Origin: an uncultured bacterium
GTDB lineage: Bacteria > Oederibacteriota > PGYV01 > Palsa-1178
DNA: 38,516 nt
Assembly (NCBI GenBank): GCA_937889595.1
Contig: CALAOR010000068.1
Coordinates: 1-38,516, forward strand
Reading direction: 5' to 3'
Of the stretch, positions 1-9,800 are shown one piece after another. The position numbers were made by a program, and so were the translations under genes. Each line of letters starts with the position of its first letter. The first letter of the stretch is position 1. Under the pieces are notes generated by a model. It was not told the DNA's origin, did no database searches, and saw nothing but the letters and a program-made list of their open reading frames with translations.

Positions 1-45
1 GGTATATAAGGGGTTGGACGGGGATGTCCGAGGGGAACCCGGAGC
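1..45. other. hairpin element, copy cut by the window edge
   Basis: The sequence downstream of the topoisomerase gene carries TATATAAGGGGTT, then an inner stem GGAC/GTCC around a GGGGAT loop, then GAACCCGG. The same order of parts, with a different inner stem, occurs at 37833-37906. The left outer arm would lie outside the window, so the full fold cannot be confirmed here. Confidence 0.4.
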
Positions 46-52
46 ACTTATT

Positions 53-2182
53 TTAATTAATAAATTCATATTTATACCGTTCGCCGTCTTTTGTCAGTTT
101 TACTTTTGCGTCAAAAACCTTGCCAGCTTTTGATTTCATGCCTTTGACCAGGACAGCCCGGCCGGACAACAGGCCTTTGGCCGTGGTAGCTGTTATTTTC
201 TTTCCCAATGACTTAAACCATGCGTCCTCTTTCCAAAGAGCAAACTTGCATTGGTTCACTTTGTCCTGGTAGCCGACACAAGAAAAGGCTTTTGGCGTTT
301 CTATGATCTCCCGGCCGCACTCCGGGCATTTACCCAGACTTTTGACTTCCCGGTGAACGGATCCGGATGTGGCTTTGAACTTATCAATCCCGAGGATTGT
401 AATTTCTTTTGCTACGGCCATAAAAGCTGCTTGCGGCAGGGTGCCCTGCTCGATGTCTTTGAGTTGTTTTTCAAGTCGGCCGGTAAAGTCAGGTTCGAGC
501 ATTTCCCGGATCGGATAGATCTCAATAAGACTGATTCCCAGGGCGGTCACGGAATAACTTTTTCCTTTGATAACAACGTAGCCGATTTTTTCGATTTTTT
601 TAAGGGCATCGGCGCGCGTAGCGGCCGTGCCAATCGAGTAGCCCTTTAGTATTTGTGTTTCGTCCTCTACTTCACGGCCGCAGTTCTGCATGACCGCAAG
701 TAGGGATTTGACCGTATATTTTTTTGGTGGCTTGGTATCTTTACCTGCAGTCTGCAGGTCCGTGGCCACAACGGCTAATTTTTCCCGCAAGGGAAAATTT
801 AGCCTGGTCAAATCCTCGTCGTCCTCTTTTTTATCGTCCTCATCGAGCAGGGTGGCCTGCTCCTGGTACAGGAGCTGCCAACCCGGACTTACCCGGACGC
901 GCGCGCGCGTCCGGAAGTCATGGACCTTAACGCGAGTAATTGCTTCGGTCTGGTCATACTCAGCCATGGGCGCAAACTGCGCTAGGAACCTTTTAACGAT
1001 TTCAATATAAATGATTTTTTCGTCCGGGGATATCCCGGACAAGCTCGGCACCAGGTATGTAGGCATAAGTGCCGGATGGCTGTCGACCTTGCTACTGTCA
1101 AATACACTTTTATGGTCATGCCATAAAAGTGATATTTGAGGGGGTATAAGACCTTGCCCGGATGTTTTTAAGGCCTCTAGGACGCGTTTTGAGGGCTCCT
1201 TTTGGCTCTCATCCAGGTATCTGGACGACGTGCGCGGGTATGTGATATATTTATCCTCGTATAAAGCCTGTGCACATTGTAATACTTTGTCAGCTGTCCA
1301 GCCCTCATACTGGCTCGTTATATGGCCCTGCAAATCGGTCAAGTTAAAAAGTTTACCTGGTCCTTTGATTTCTCGCGTGGTTGTGCATGACGTGATCGTG
1401 CCCGGCTGTCCTTTGACCGCGGTAATGACTGTATCAAGGTCTTTAGGATCGTTAAAACGGGTTTGTGAGGCCTGTACCTGGTACAGGCCTGTATAAGTAC
1501 CTTCCGCGGCCGCAAACGTGGCCGTGAGAGTATGATATTTTTTGGGAATGAAATTCTTGATCTCCATATCGCGGAGATAGATCAGGTTAACGGTCGGTAG
1601 TATGACCCGGCCTATGTTTAACATTTTTCCGTCAGAGGAAAAACGTTTTGTGGCCGCGACTGTGAAGTTAATCCCTAAGAGCCAGTCGGTCCAAGAACGA
1701 GCGTAGCCGGCTGCAGTAAGCGGCGCGTCAGCTGCGCCGGGGCGCGCGTCCGCGAAGCCTTTTTGGAGATCGTCCCGAGTGTAGGACGATATCCAAAGTC
1801 GTTTTGTCGGCACGTTAGTGCCGAGTGACTGGTATATCTCTGCAAAAATTAAACTGCCTTCCCGGTCACTATCACAGGCATTTATTATTTCAACCGCATC
1901 AGCGGCCAAGCCTTTAATAATTTTGAATTGTTTTTTATATCCGGGGCCGTCGTGGATTTTATATTTGAATGTGTCCGGGATAATCGGCAGATTATCCATG
2001 GACCAGGTAGCGTATTTAGTGTCATAGTCAGCCGCGTCAAAAAGACTAAACAAATGTCCGTAAGCAAAGGTGACGGCATAGCCGGCACCGGAAAAGTACC
2101 CGTCCTGGCGCGTACTCGCGCCCAGGACGTCAGCTATGCTTTTAGCTACAGACGGTTTTTCTGCTATGATAAGTTTGTTCAT
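53..2182 (-). CDS. topB: DNA topoisomerase III (TopB/TraE type)
   Basis: Type IA topoisomerase of 709 aa, which nicks and reseals one DNA strand. The N-terminal Toprim domain starts LIIAEKPS (Glu8) and has the acidic motif CDSDREG (Asp104, Asp106). The catalytic tyrosine is Tyr315 in ITYPRTSSRY. A C-terminal zinc ribbon with CPECG and two further cysteines follows near residues 635-660. Length and domain order fit TopB/TraE of conjugative plasmids, where the enzyme is thought to resolve DNA during replication or transfer. It is the last gene of the transfer operon and its ATG overlaps the stop of the GGDEF gene (ATGA). The family is clear; the plasmid-specific role is inferred from context. 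Confidence 0.95.
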   Translation of the reverse strand: MNKLIIAEKPSVAKSIADVLGASTRQDGYFSGAGYAVTFAYGHLFSLFDAADYDTKYATWSMDNLPIIPDTFKYKIHDGPGYKKQFKIIKGLAADAVEIINACDSDREGSLIFAEIYQSLGTNVPTKRLWISSYTRDDLQKGFADARPGAADAPLTAAGYARSWTDWLLGINFTVAATKRFSSDGKMLNIGRVILPTVNLIYLRDMEIKNFIPKKYHTLTATFAAAEGTYTGLYQVQASQTRFNDPKDLDTVITAVKGQPGTITSCTTTREIKGPGKLFNLTDLQGHITSQYEGWTADKVLQCAQALYEDKYITYPRTSSRYLDESQKEPSKRVLEALKTSGQGLIPPQISLLWHDHKSVFDSSKVDSHPALMPTYLVPSLSGISPDEKIIYIEIVKRFLAQFAPMAEYDQTEAITRVKVHDFRTRARVRVSPGWQLLYQEQATLLDEDDKKEDDEDLTRLNFPLREKLAVVATDLQTAGKDTKPPKKYTVKSLLAVMQNCGREVEDETQILKGYSIGTAATRADALKKIEKIGYVVIKGKSYSVTALGISLIEIYPIREMLEPDFTGRLEKQLKDIEQGTLPQAAFMAVAKEITILGIDKFKATSGSVHREVKSLGKCPECGREIIETPKAFSCVGYQDKVNQCKFALWKEDAWFKSLGKKITATTAKGLLSGRAVLVKGMKSKAGKVFDAKVKLTKDGERYKYEFIN

Positions 2183-3495
2183 TTGACTGTACCGGGTTCA
2201 ATTAGTTTAATTTCGCTATCGGACTTTATTAATCCTTGTCCTTCAGTAATTATTTGATTGCGTCCGTGTTCTTTCGCATAATAAAGTCGTGCATCGGCTA
2301 ATTTAGATATGTTTTCGTAGTTATTTCCTTCTTTTGGATATTCGGCAATTCCTCCGCTGCAGGTAACCTTATGCAAAGATATATTTTTTTCCGTATTAAC
2401 ATGTAGAGCAAGTTCTGAACCTATAAGTTTACGGAATTTTTCTGCAATAAGCAGGGCCTCGTCTTTGTTGCCAAAATAAACGGCTATAAATTCCTCACCC
2501 CCAATCCTAAAAATATCGCGGGAAAAAATATCTTTGCCTATCTCACCATATTTTCTTAAAACAATATCGCCGATATCGTGGCCGTAAGTATCATTTATGG
2601 CTTTAAATTTATCAATATCAAAAAAAATCAAAGAAATAATTTCTTTTTGTTCAAATTTTGGTTTGATCTTTTCTTCAAAACAAAGACGATTATTTATACC
2701 TGTCAAAAGGTCGGTATAAAGCTTGCGTTGCATCAAATTCATTCTACGCTCATGTTGTACTTCTTTAGTCAACGATTTGGTAATTTGACGGTCAAAAAGT
2801 TTCAAAAAAAGTTTTTGCAGTACGTTCATGTTTGGGTTTTCTTCGTTGAACTTAACCTTACTTTTTTCCTGAATAGCGTCATAAAGCTGTTTAAAATCCG
2901 GGTCTGTCCTTAGTTCGGAAACAGCATACAACGAATCGCATATTGTGGCCGCTTCCGGTGTTTCACCAAGATAATAATAACAATAGGCCATTTTTATCAG
3001 AACCCTGTTGAGATTATCTACCGCGCGCTGTATTCGTAAATAAATATCAAGCGCCCCACTGTAATCTTTATTAAAATATAATATATCGGCAAGCAGTTCA
3101 AGAGCATAGATATTAGTTTTATTTTTTTTGGCAATTTCATTTACTAAGCTTAATGCAACTTCGGTCGTTCCCGTTTTGCGGCCAAGGTAATAATAAATGT
3201 ATGCGAGATATAGTTTAATTTGTTCTATTATTTCTTCTTTATGTTCCTGGTCGTTTGGTTCTCGACTATTTAAATTTAAAAAAATAAGTTTAGCCTGATC
3301 AAAGTCCGAAACGCTATAATATATTTGTCCGGTTAAAAACAGTATGTCATAGTCAACCGGTACATCTTGACTGCCTTTTATTTGTTGTTCGGCTTCATGG
3401 GCTTTCTGTAAAATTTCCAATGCAGTTGAAAAATTACCTTTCTTATAATTGATCTGCGCATCCCGGTATAAATCCCTTGTGATTATTTCATCCAT
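2179..3495 (-). CDS. TPR-GGDEF protein, probable diguanylate cyclase
   Basis: 438 aa without a signal peptide or membrane segment. Residues 1 to about 240 are helical repeats of TPR type (for example ILFLTGQIYYSVSDFDQAKL). Residues 255-420 form a GGDEF domain with FFDIDKFKAIND and the signature GGEEF at 332-336, so the active site that makes cyclic di-GMP from two GTP looks intact. I see no RxxD inhibitory site five residues before the signature, so feedback inhibition may be lacking. It lies inside the type IV secretion operon, between the VirB8-like gene and topB. That placement suggests transfer or attachment is linked to c-di-GMP signalling, with the TPR part as a protein-binding sensor. 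The role is inferred. Confidence 0.88.
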   Translation of the reverse strand: MDEIITRDLYRDAQINYKKGNFSTALEILQKAHEAEQQIKGSQDVPVDYDILFLTGQIYYSVSDFDQAKLIFLNLNSREPNDQEHKEEIIEQIKLYLAYIYYYLGRKTGTTEVALSLVNEIAKKNKTNIYALELLADILYFNKDYSGALDIYLRIQRAVDNLNRVLIKMAYCYYYLGETPEAATICDSLYAVSELRTDPDFKQLYDAIQEKSKVKFNEENPNMNVLQKLFLKLFDRQITKSLTKEVQHERRMNLMQRKLYTDLLTGINNRLCFEEKIKPKFEQKEIISLIFFDIDKFKAINDTYGHDIGDIVLRKYGEIGKDIFSRDIFRIGGEEFIAVYFGNKDEALLIAEKFRKLIGSELALHVNTEKNISLHKVTCSGGIAEYPKEGNNYENISKLADARLYYAKEHGRNQIITEGQGLIKSDSEIKLIEPGTVK

Positions 3496-3501
3496 GGTAA
3501 T

Positions 3502-4128
3502 TTACTCAAACTTGATATTATCAATTTTTTTGTAATTACCTTCCGCATCTTTCGTAAAAACAAGTAATATTGTAAAAGGCATTTCGAGAGAAAAATATTT
3601 TATTGTGGAAGTATATTTGGCCAAGCCTATTATTTTAATTGCGGGCCACCCAACATTTTCCGAATCTGTATAAGTAGTAGGAATTATCTGATTATAATAA
3701 AAATCTGTGGCAAATTCATTTACAAGCGCGCTTTGCACAAAAGCATTATCATAAAAGTTCTCTTTATATTCTGATAACAACTCGGGGGTCATAAAGGCTT
3801 CGGCTGCGCTTCGTTCTTCCTTGAAAACCGAATAATTAAGATTGAGATAGTGATTTAAAAACAAAACACTTTCATTTTTCATAAGAGTAACACGTGAATC
3901 CACTTTTTCCCCGGTATCTTTTTGGGCTGTTTTATTTGTTTGTAATAAATGATAAATAAAATAACCACCCAATCCAAGAACTGCAATTATAATAACTATA
4001 ATTGAGGGTTTTATTTTAAGTTGTGTTAATATTGATGATTTTTGTGGTGATTGACTTTTTTGTATTGGTGCGTCTTTAATATTTCCAAGTCCTCCGGCTT
4101 TTTTTTGAAATGGATTAAATTCAGTCAT
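3502..4128 (-). CDS. VirB8-like single-pass membrane protein
   Basis: 208 aa: a polar cytoplasmic tail, one membrane helix near residues 45-65 (IIVIIIAVLGLGGYFIYHLL), then a periplasmic domain of about 140 residues. This topology and size match VirB8/TrbF/TcpC proteins, which have an NTF2-like periplasmic fold and help nucleate the secretion channel. It starts immediately after the VirB4 stop codon, a usual place for such a gene. The periplasmic part shares the pattern MTPE-L--YKE, then I-I-GL--Y-ST, with the protein at 33118-33693, so the element carries two paralogues. The assignment is by topology, context and paralogy; I see no diagnostic motif. Confidence 0.65.
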   Translation of the reverse strand: MTEFNPFQKKAGGLGNIKDAPIQKSQSPQKSSILTQLKIKPSIIVIIIAVLGLGGYFIYHLLQTNKTAQKDTGEKVDSRVTLMKNESVLFLNHYLNLNYSVFKEERSAAEAFMTPELLSEYKENFYDNAFVQSALVNEFATDFYYNQIIPTTYTDSENVGWPAIKIIGLAKYTSTIKYFSLEMPFTILLVFTKDAEGNYKKIDNIKFE

Positions 4129-6648
4129 TTAAACACCTCTCTCGGCAAGGTTAATTACCGTTTTCCAATAGTCTTGTGTTATTTTATATTCATTTTCGCG
4201 TATTGGTATATCTTTGTTCGTATCTGATGTGGCTATCCAGTATGCAACCCTATCAGCACGGACCTGTACAAGGTTCTTTTCGTTACCACACATATAAAAA
4301 GCTTCCGAATATAAGCCCTTTACCTGTTTGAGCGTGGTAATTATGCCCATTTCATTTTCATTAAGCCTGTAAAGTTCTTTTATTAACGGAAGATCCTCCG
4401 AACTTTGATGAAAAAGCGTTTTTGTTGGAGCTGATGTAAGGACCTTCTTTGCCTCCTCGTTACATAAAAAATCACTTAGCTGTTGTGTCGCTATGATAGA
4501 AGCAAGGCCCAAATGACGGCTTCTTTTCCCAAGGTCGAGCAGAAAGTTCTGCCCGCCTGAAAATCTGGCCAGAAACCAAGCCTCATCAATTACCAACAGT
4601 TGTCTTTTTTGTAATTTTTTATTGATTTTAAAACGCTGCATTGAAAAATTTGATATTATGTAAATGCCCAGGGAAAGGATATCATCCCTGTTGGCCGGTA
4701 ACCCGGATATATCAAATACGACAAAGGAACTTTTCAGTTCAATGTTGCTCGGCCGATCGAGCATACCCGCAAAAGAACCTTCTCCAATGAAAGGACTGAA
4801 TTTTTCTTTGATATCAAGCAATTGCTCTTTGTGTTTCTGTGATTCTATTGTTTCAATAAATTCATCAATAACCACCAAAATATCCCTTAAAAGAGGTATT
4901 GTCTTCCTGTCAATAATTTTATTACCCGTTTTATCTATTATGAATTTAAGTTTATTTTTGTACATTTTACGGACCATTTTTTCCGCAAGCCCGGATTCCA
5001 CCTTACTTAACCTTGACACTCCTTCTTCGGAAAGAATAATGTCAAATAACCCGGTTATATAAGCAATTTTATTTGGGGTAGGATCGCCTTTAACCGTGAT
5101 GTCATTTTCGTCACCGTGTTCGTTAATAAGCGCCGGGTCATAATCAATACAGTCGAAGGGATTGTAACTGCAGGTACCGTCAAGTGATAGTGTTATGTAT
5201 TGTCCGTCATTACACTTACAGTTATATTCATATGATTTGGATTTGTCAATTATGATCACTTCCGGCCGCCATGGAGCAATTCTAGTCAATATAAGATTGA
5301 TAAAAAATGATTTACCCGAGCCTGGCCGTCCTACAATTATATGATTGTTATTCTCAACAGCTGGATTATAGGGTCCATAAAACACAGATTTACCTGTTAA
5401 ACTTGTTCCTATATAAACACCGGCATCTACTTTTTTGACTTCAAAATTAAAAGCCGGCATTAGGTATGAAAGATTGCCGTCTGTACGATCCCCCGGACTC
5501 CCTGTAATTGTAAGGTAATAATGTCCGGCCGTGTTGTGACATAAAGGAAGCGTAGAAAGAAATAATTTCTTTTGTTCAAAAATTCCAGGATAATGTGTAC
5601 AGCCCTCAATAATACTTTCAAACTCCGGTATTAATTCCTCAAAAGCATCCCGATTTTCATGTCTAAAACTCAAGTAGCAGGCAAATTCAATAAATTTAAT
5701 TTCACGTCTTGCCTGAGCCGATAATAATATCTCAGTATTATCAGCAATTGCCCTATTGTCAATATCGGTTTGTTTTTCACTTGTTCCCAGGGCAAGTTTT
5801 AATTTATTAGTCAATTGTTCTTTAATTTCGTGCTGTGATATACCGCGAACAAATAAAGACAACGTGGAATAATTATTTATAAGAAACAATTCCTGCAAAA
5901 AATTGGGTTGTGAAGGTATGTCAGCAATATAAAAAGTTTTTACGTGTTGTTCTCCAATCATGCCCATGGCATTTTCTTCACTGAAAGGGGTCCTTATCAA
6001 TGAACTTTTTAACGTATTAAACGATTGTCTTAAGTGGTCTACCGGTATTTTTCCTGTTTGTTCTGGATTAAATGCCTTATCGAGCATGTCCTTGATCTGT
6101 TGTTCGGTCATTTCAACTACTTCAACACCCGATATCTGCCCCATAAAGCCCACAAAGCCCCTGCTTCTGTTTGAAATATTGCGCCTTAACGTTGCCGTAT
6201 CTTTTTTAATTTCTGTCGATTTTATTGTTTTAGTAAACAGGTTGGTTTGTTTTCTGTATGTAAAAAGGATATAAATATTTTGTTCGCAAATTCTCTCACT
6301 GCGAACAAAGTCAGTAATGAACTGATCAAGTATATTGGGATAATAATTTTGAAATTCAGGAACCGGGTGGTTTTTAATAATTCTTTCGTTATATTTAAAA
6401 ATATCCGGTTCAGGATCATACTTTTCGGTTTGAATTACAATTTGTACTTCTTCACCGGCTTTTAAAGTATTTAACGCATTTCTAAAACTCAAAGTAGCCT
6501 GGTCAAGTTGGGCTTCGGCGGCTGTAAGGGTATTAATACCACCGTTTAGCTTAAAGCATATTATTGGAGTATCACTTTCGTCAATAATATAGCCATCTCC
6601 AAAATCTTTAAAATTAATTAAATCCTGAAAAGCTAAATTTTCATTCAT
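4129..6648 (-). CDS. virB4: VirB4/TraC-family conjugation ATPase
   Basis: 839 aa. An N-terminal VirB4/CagE-type region is followed by a RecA-like ATPase domain with Walker A GRPGSGKSF (residues 440-448) and Walker B LLVIDEAWFL (Asp688, Glu689). A DISGL strand and the ATQQLSDFL segment typical of the family are also present. The protein powers assembly and function of the type IV secretion channel at the inner membrane. Its start overlaps the end of the VirB3-like gene (ATGA), and its stop abuts the VirB8-like start, so the three are translated as one block. The length is normal for the family and the key residues are intact. Confidence 0.95.
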   Translation of the reverse strand: MNENLAFQDLINFKDFGDGYIIDESDTPIICFKLNGGINTLTAAEAQLDQATLSFRNALNTLKAGEEVQIVIQTEKYDPEPDIFKYNERIIKNHPVPEFQNYYPNILDQFITDFVRSERICEQNIYILFTYRKQTNLFTKTIKSTEIKKDTATLRRNISNRSRGFVGFMGQISGVEVVEMTEQQIKDMLDKAFNPEQTGKIPVDHLRQSFNTLKSSLIRTPFSEENAMGMIGEQHVKTFYIADIPSQPNFLQELFLINNYSTLSLFVRGISQHEIKEQLTNKLKLALGTSEKQTDIDNRAIADNTEILLSAQARREIKFIEFACYLSFRHENRDAFEELIPEFESIIEGCTHYPGIFEQKKLFLSTLPLCHNTAGHYYLTITGSPGDRTDGNLSYLMPAFNFEVKKVDAGVYIGTSLTGKSVFYGPYNPAVENNNHIIVGRPGSGKSFFINLILTRIAPWRPEVIIIDKSKSYEYNCKCNDGQYITLSLDGTCSYNPFDCIDYDPALINEHGDENDITVKGDPTPNKIAYITGLFDIILSEEGVSRLSKVESGLAEKMVRKMYKNKLKFIIDKTGNKIIDRKTIPLLRDILVVIDEFIETIESQKHKEQLLDIKEKFSPFIGEGSFAGMLDRPSNIELKSSFVVFDISGLPANRDDILSLGIYIISNFSMQRFKINKKLQKRQLLVIDEAWFLARFSGGQNFLLDLGKRSRHLGLASIIATQQLSDFLCNEEAKKVLTSAPTKTLFHQSSEDLPLIKELYRLNENEMGIITTLKQVKGLYSEAFYMCGNEKNLVQVRADRVAYWIATSDTNKDIPIRENEYKITQDYWKTVINLAERGV

Positions 6649-6983
6649 TTGTTTTCCTCATTTTTGTTATGGTCTATAACCGCTTTGAATAACTCACTAT
6701 CGTAATTGATCTCGTTTTTTGGTAAATAAACCCGCTGTCTGTTTGTGTAAAATATAATCATATTGATAAAATAACTGGGTGCTAATATATTTTTATATTT
6801 AAAATAAACCCACAAGGGCGCTATAATTAAAATCACAATTATAAAAGCCGGAACAACACCAATAACTGGTATAAGGTTTACGGCAATTAAAAGGGTAAAA
6901 CAAGATATACCTGCGAGTATGTAAAAATCAAAAGCCGGCAGATTGAACATTACTTTTGGTTTGTCGTTTAGGTTAATAGCCAT
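6645..6983 (-). CDS. VirB3/PrgI-like membrane protein
   Basis: 112 aa. Two adjacent hydrophobic helices (about residues 18-38 and 42-62) are followed by a short soluble tail with TNRQRVYLPKNE. Size, the two-helix hairpin and its place directly before VirB4 are those of VirB3 and PrgI proteins, which anchor the VirB4 ATPase to the inner membrane. It overlaps VirB4 by four bases. The assignment rests on topology and gene order rather than on a conserved motif. Confidence 0.7.
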   Translation of the reverse strand: MAINLNDKPKVMFNLPAFDFYILAGISCFTLLIAVNLIPVIGVVPAFIIVILIIAPLWVYFKYKNILAPSYFINMIIFYTNRQRVYLPKNEINYDSELFKAVIDHNKNEENK

Positions 6984-6984
6984 T

Positions 6985-8478
6985 TTATGGTTTCCTTTTT
7001 GCGCGTTGGGTCTGTTGCCATTGTTCGCGGGTTTTACCGCTCACGGGCCCAGAACTCCCACCCTGGCCGCTTCCTGACGTCCTGGGTGCGCTATTTTGCA
7101 TGCGTGATTGCCTTGCATTGCCTGATTGTGATGTGCTAGCACTTGAACTTTTTTGTAATAAATTACGTTGTTCAGACGAATTTCCGGCGTTAGCTACATT
7201 GTGTGCAAGATTTTTTACCATAATACCTGCTCCCTTAACGATATTTGTCCCGTGTTGTTGCATCATGTTGGTAAAAGGTTGTGCGGCACTTATCGCGGTG
7301 GTTGCCAATACACCGGCGCCTATTACGTCTTGTTTTGCTTGTTGTGTAAAATTTTCCATAACTCTACCAGACAATAAAAGACCTTCGGCAATTCCTCCGA
7401 CTTTTGGTAAAGTTCTTAACGCCGCAAGGATCATTATGAGGTAAAGAATCTGATCCGGATTTGAACTATTGCTTACAAGTTTAGCACCAAGCATGTTTAT
7501 AATTAAAAGTAATAAAGCCCAAAATATGTTATAGGAAAGCAATTGTACAAATTTAAGTATCCATTGAAAAAAAGTTTTTGCCAAAGCAGGGTTTGAAAGT
7601 GTACCACAGGCGAATATTCCGGTAAAATAAGCTATAAAAATATTAAGAAGTTGAGCACCTTTTAAAAGAATTGCCTCAAGGCAGGCAACTACTCCTGTCA
7701 AACACACCACAAAAATCATTGCTTGGTTAATAAAAAAAACCGCATTCCCTTTTGTGAGATTGTCTTTGCATATTGTAATGACACTATCAAGGTCCATTAT
7801 TGATTGTTCAGTAAAATTACCACCCAGAATCTTTGGCATAGTTGGATCCGCCGCGGTTTTGCTGAAATATGTGCTTACATTAATTAAGGCGTTAAAAATG
7901 TTATCTTTTGATGGTGATGAATTATAAACACTGAAAAGCGCATTAGAAAACAATCCCATTAAAGTAAATATGGTTTTGTATATGAAAGGAAAAAAAGCCA
8001 GGGCTAATATTGCAAAAGAAAGATCAGATACTGCCCTTGCGGGATTTTGACCGGAAGAAATCTTTTGCATTACTGATGATAATACCGCAATAAGCGTAAA
8101 ACCCATTGCCGCAACATAAAAAAGAGCTATGCCGTGATTAAAAGCAGTATCATATGGATGTGGCCAGAATGATGTTTGAGTAAAATCAATTAATCGTGGT
8201 AACACCTCACCGGTTTTAGCAAAAAGCATGTAAAAAATCTTGGTAATAAAAGCTGTAATATAAACAAAAACAGCAAAAGCCCCGGCTATTATTCCTTTAC
8301 CAGCGTCAGAAAAAAAATCTTGTATTGTTTTTTGCAGGCCTGTTACTTTTGTATTAGTATCAGCCGACGCTTTTGCCGCTGTTTGTGCGTTTTTTGCCGT
8401 TGAATCATCAAACAAAGCATGTGCCGCTCCGGCAAAAAATAAGCTTAAAATAAATACTATTAAAATTATTTTTTTCAT
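6985..8478 (-). CDS. VirB6/TrbL-like polytopic membrane protein
   Basis: 497 aa. A signal-like N-terminus (KKIILIVFILSLFFAGAAHA) is followed by at least six hydrophobic segments between residues 55 and 390, including one at about 265-285. The last ~90 residues are a low-complexity Ser/Gln/Gly/Arg tail. VirB6 and TrbL proteins form the inner-membrane pore of the conjugation channel and have this build, including the disordered tail. The gene lies between the pilin-like and VirB3-like genes, the expected position. No catalytic motif is expected. The family call is by architecture and context. Confidence 0.75.
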   Translation of the reverse strand: MKKIILIVFILSLFFAGAAHALFDDSTAKNAQTAAKASADTNTKVTGLQKTIQDFFSDAGKGIIAGAFAVFVYITAFITKIFYMLFAKTGEVLPRLIDFTQTSFWPHPYDTAFNHGIALFYVAAMGFTLIAVLSSVMQKISSGQNPARAVSDLSFAILALAFFPFIYKTIFTLMGLFSNALFSVYNSSPSKDNIFNALINVSTYFSKTAADPTMPKILGGNFTEQSIMDLDSVITICKDNLTKGNAVFFINQAMIFVVCLTGVVACLEAILLKGAQLLNIFIAYFTGIFACGTLSNPALAKTFFQWILKFVQLLSYNIFWALLLLIINMLGAKLVSNSSNPDQILYLIMILAALRTLPKVGGIAEGLLLSGRVMENFTQQAKQDVIGAGVLATTAISAAQPFTNMMQQHGTNIVKGAGIMVKNLAHNVANAGNSSEQRNLLQKSSSASTSQSGNARQSRMQNSAPRTSGSGQGGSSGPVSGKTREQWQQTQRAKRKP

Positions 8479-8484
8479 GACTGG

Positions 8485-8817
8485 TTATTTAAGTACACTG
8501 TCAATATTTGAAGTGTCCGCTTTTCCTTCTGTCTTTGCGTGACCAGACAACATATTGGTAATTGGCCACAACAAAAGTACAATAAGAAAACCAATCAGCG
8601 CGTTTGTCAAATGACGTTTGCCCTCATCCCCATTTCCTGACATTTTCATTGCGCCTTCGATCCCCTGATATACGCAGTAAAGCCCGGCTACTACCTGAAA
8701 AAAAACAATTAATGCCTTAATAGCATTAATTAATGGTTGATCTGTTGCGGAAAGAGCCGCCGCAAATACTGAAATACTTAAAACTAAAAAGGTCAGGACA
8801 AAAAACAATTTTTTCAT
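8485..8817 (-). CDS. VirB2/TrbC-like pilin subunit
   Basis: 110 aa from the ATG at 8817. An upstream in-frame ATG at 8832 overlaps the ribosome-binding site GGAGG (8826-8830), which sits eight bases before 8817, so 8817 is the better start. The protein has a cleavable leader (KKLFFVLTFLVLSISVFAAA) and two hydrophobic helices, about residues 30-52 and 68-88, joined by a short polar loop (GAMKMSGNGDEGKRH). This is the layout of VirB2/TrbC pilins, which assemble the conjugative pilus. It sits next to the VirB6-like gene and begins just downstream of the VirB5-like gene. Confidence 0.78.
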   Translation of the reverse strand: MKKLFFVLTFLVLSISVFAAALSATDQPLINAIKALIVFFQVVAGLYCVYQGIEGAMKMSGNGDEGKRHLTNALIGFLIVLLLWPITNMLSGHAKTEGKADTSNIDSVLK

Positions 8818-8834
8818 AACTAAAACCTCCAATT

Positions 8835-9779
8835 TTATTTAGGGGCCTTTGTATCCCCGTTTGCTTTACTTCCTTCCACAACTGCATTTGTATTAGTATT
8901 AATTGTCAACGGTGTTGTTTGAGCAAGATTGGTATTAAGTGCTTCTCCAAGTTTTCCTTCCGCACTGTTAGCACCTCCTGAAGTTAAAGAAGTAGTTTTG
9001 TCTGTCGCGCTGTTTGCCACCGGCTCCCAGTTGACTACTCCATTATTAGTAACGGAACTGGCCAGGGCTCCTATGGTATCACCCATTAACATACCTATTG
9101 CCAGGGTTAAAGGATTGCTGGCTAAAGCAGCGCCACCTAAAAGGGTAAGCAACTTAGATAGACCAAAAGACGTAAGCATACTACCTATACGCCCGAGAGA
9201 GCCCGACAAAACGCTTCCCAGACCCGCAAGCAAGGAATTTTCCTGCGGTGTTGGAGTATAATTTGAATCAATCACTGGTGCGTTAGCAGTTACATAGTCC
9301 GTAATGCTTGCGGCAATAGATTGAGCCTGTATGTCATTGCCTGATTTAACAGCTTCGGCCAGGTCAGCATACTTTGTGGCAATCTCCTGGTATTCAGGTG
9401 CACCAGCCGCCTTTAAAGCTGTTGCCTGGTCCGATATTAGCGCGGCCTGCTTGGCCTGATCGGCTGTACCAATGGCAAAAGCCGCTGTTGTGGCCAACTG
9501 TGATAACATTTCCATTGTTTTTGATTTTGTGTAGTCACTAGTTGAGGCTGTTTTACTGTAATAATTACTGTCAAGTTTGGTCTTAATACTTGACAGATTA
9601 TTATAACTTTTAACAAAGCGCTCATTTGTAGTAGATTCCCTTTGATTGGCCTGTGATATAATACTGCTCATTTTTGCTTTTGTGGCCTGTATACCCTCAG
9701 CTCGCTCAGCATCGGTAGCGAAAAGAAGTGAAAATACAAACATTAAAGCAACGAGTGTTAACGATATTAATCTTTTCAT
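8835..9779 (-). CDS. exported VirB5/TrbJ-like protein
   Basis: 314 aa with a signal peptide (KRLISLTLVALMFVFSLLFA), then about 130 residues of Ala/Gln/Lys-rich helix likely to form coiled coil. A glycine-rich hydrophobic stretch follows (about residues 185-245, GSLGRIGSMLTSFGLSKLL), then a Thr/Asn-rich tail. VirB5 and TrbJ proteins are exported, helical, and encoded beside the pilin gene, as here. The C-terminal hydrophobic part is not typical of VirB5, so it could instead be an unrelated exported component of the channel or pilus. Confidence 0.5.
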   Translation of the reverse strand: MKRLISLTLVALMFVFSLLFATDAERAEGIQATKAKMSSIISQANQRESTTNERFVKSYNNLSSIKTKLDSNYYSKTASTSDYTKSKTMEMLSQLATTAAFAIGTADQAKQAALISDQATALKAAGAPEYQEIATKYADLAEAVKSGNDIQAQSIAASITDYVTANAPVIDSNYTPTPQENSLLAGLGSVLSGSLGRIGSMLTSFGLSKLLTLLGGAALASNPLTLAIGMLMGDTIGALASSVTNNGVVNWEPVANSATDKTTSLTSGGANSAEGKLGEALNTNLAQTTPLTINTNTNAVVEGSKANGDTKAPK

Positions 9780-9800
9780 TTTATTCTCCTTTTAATTATT

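Noticed and set aside
690-1010. Plus-strand frames opposite topB and the other large genes
   Set aside because: They mirror strong minus-strand coding sequences and lack ribosome-binding sites.
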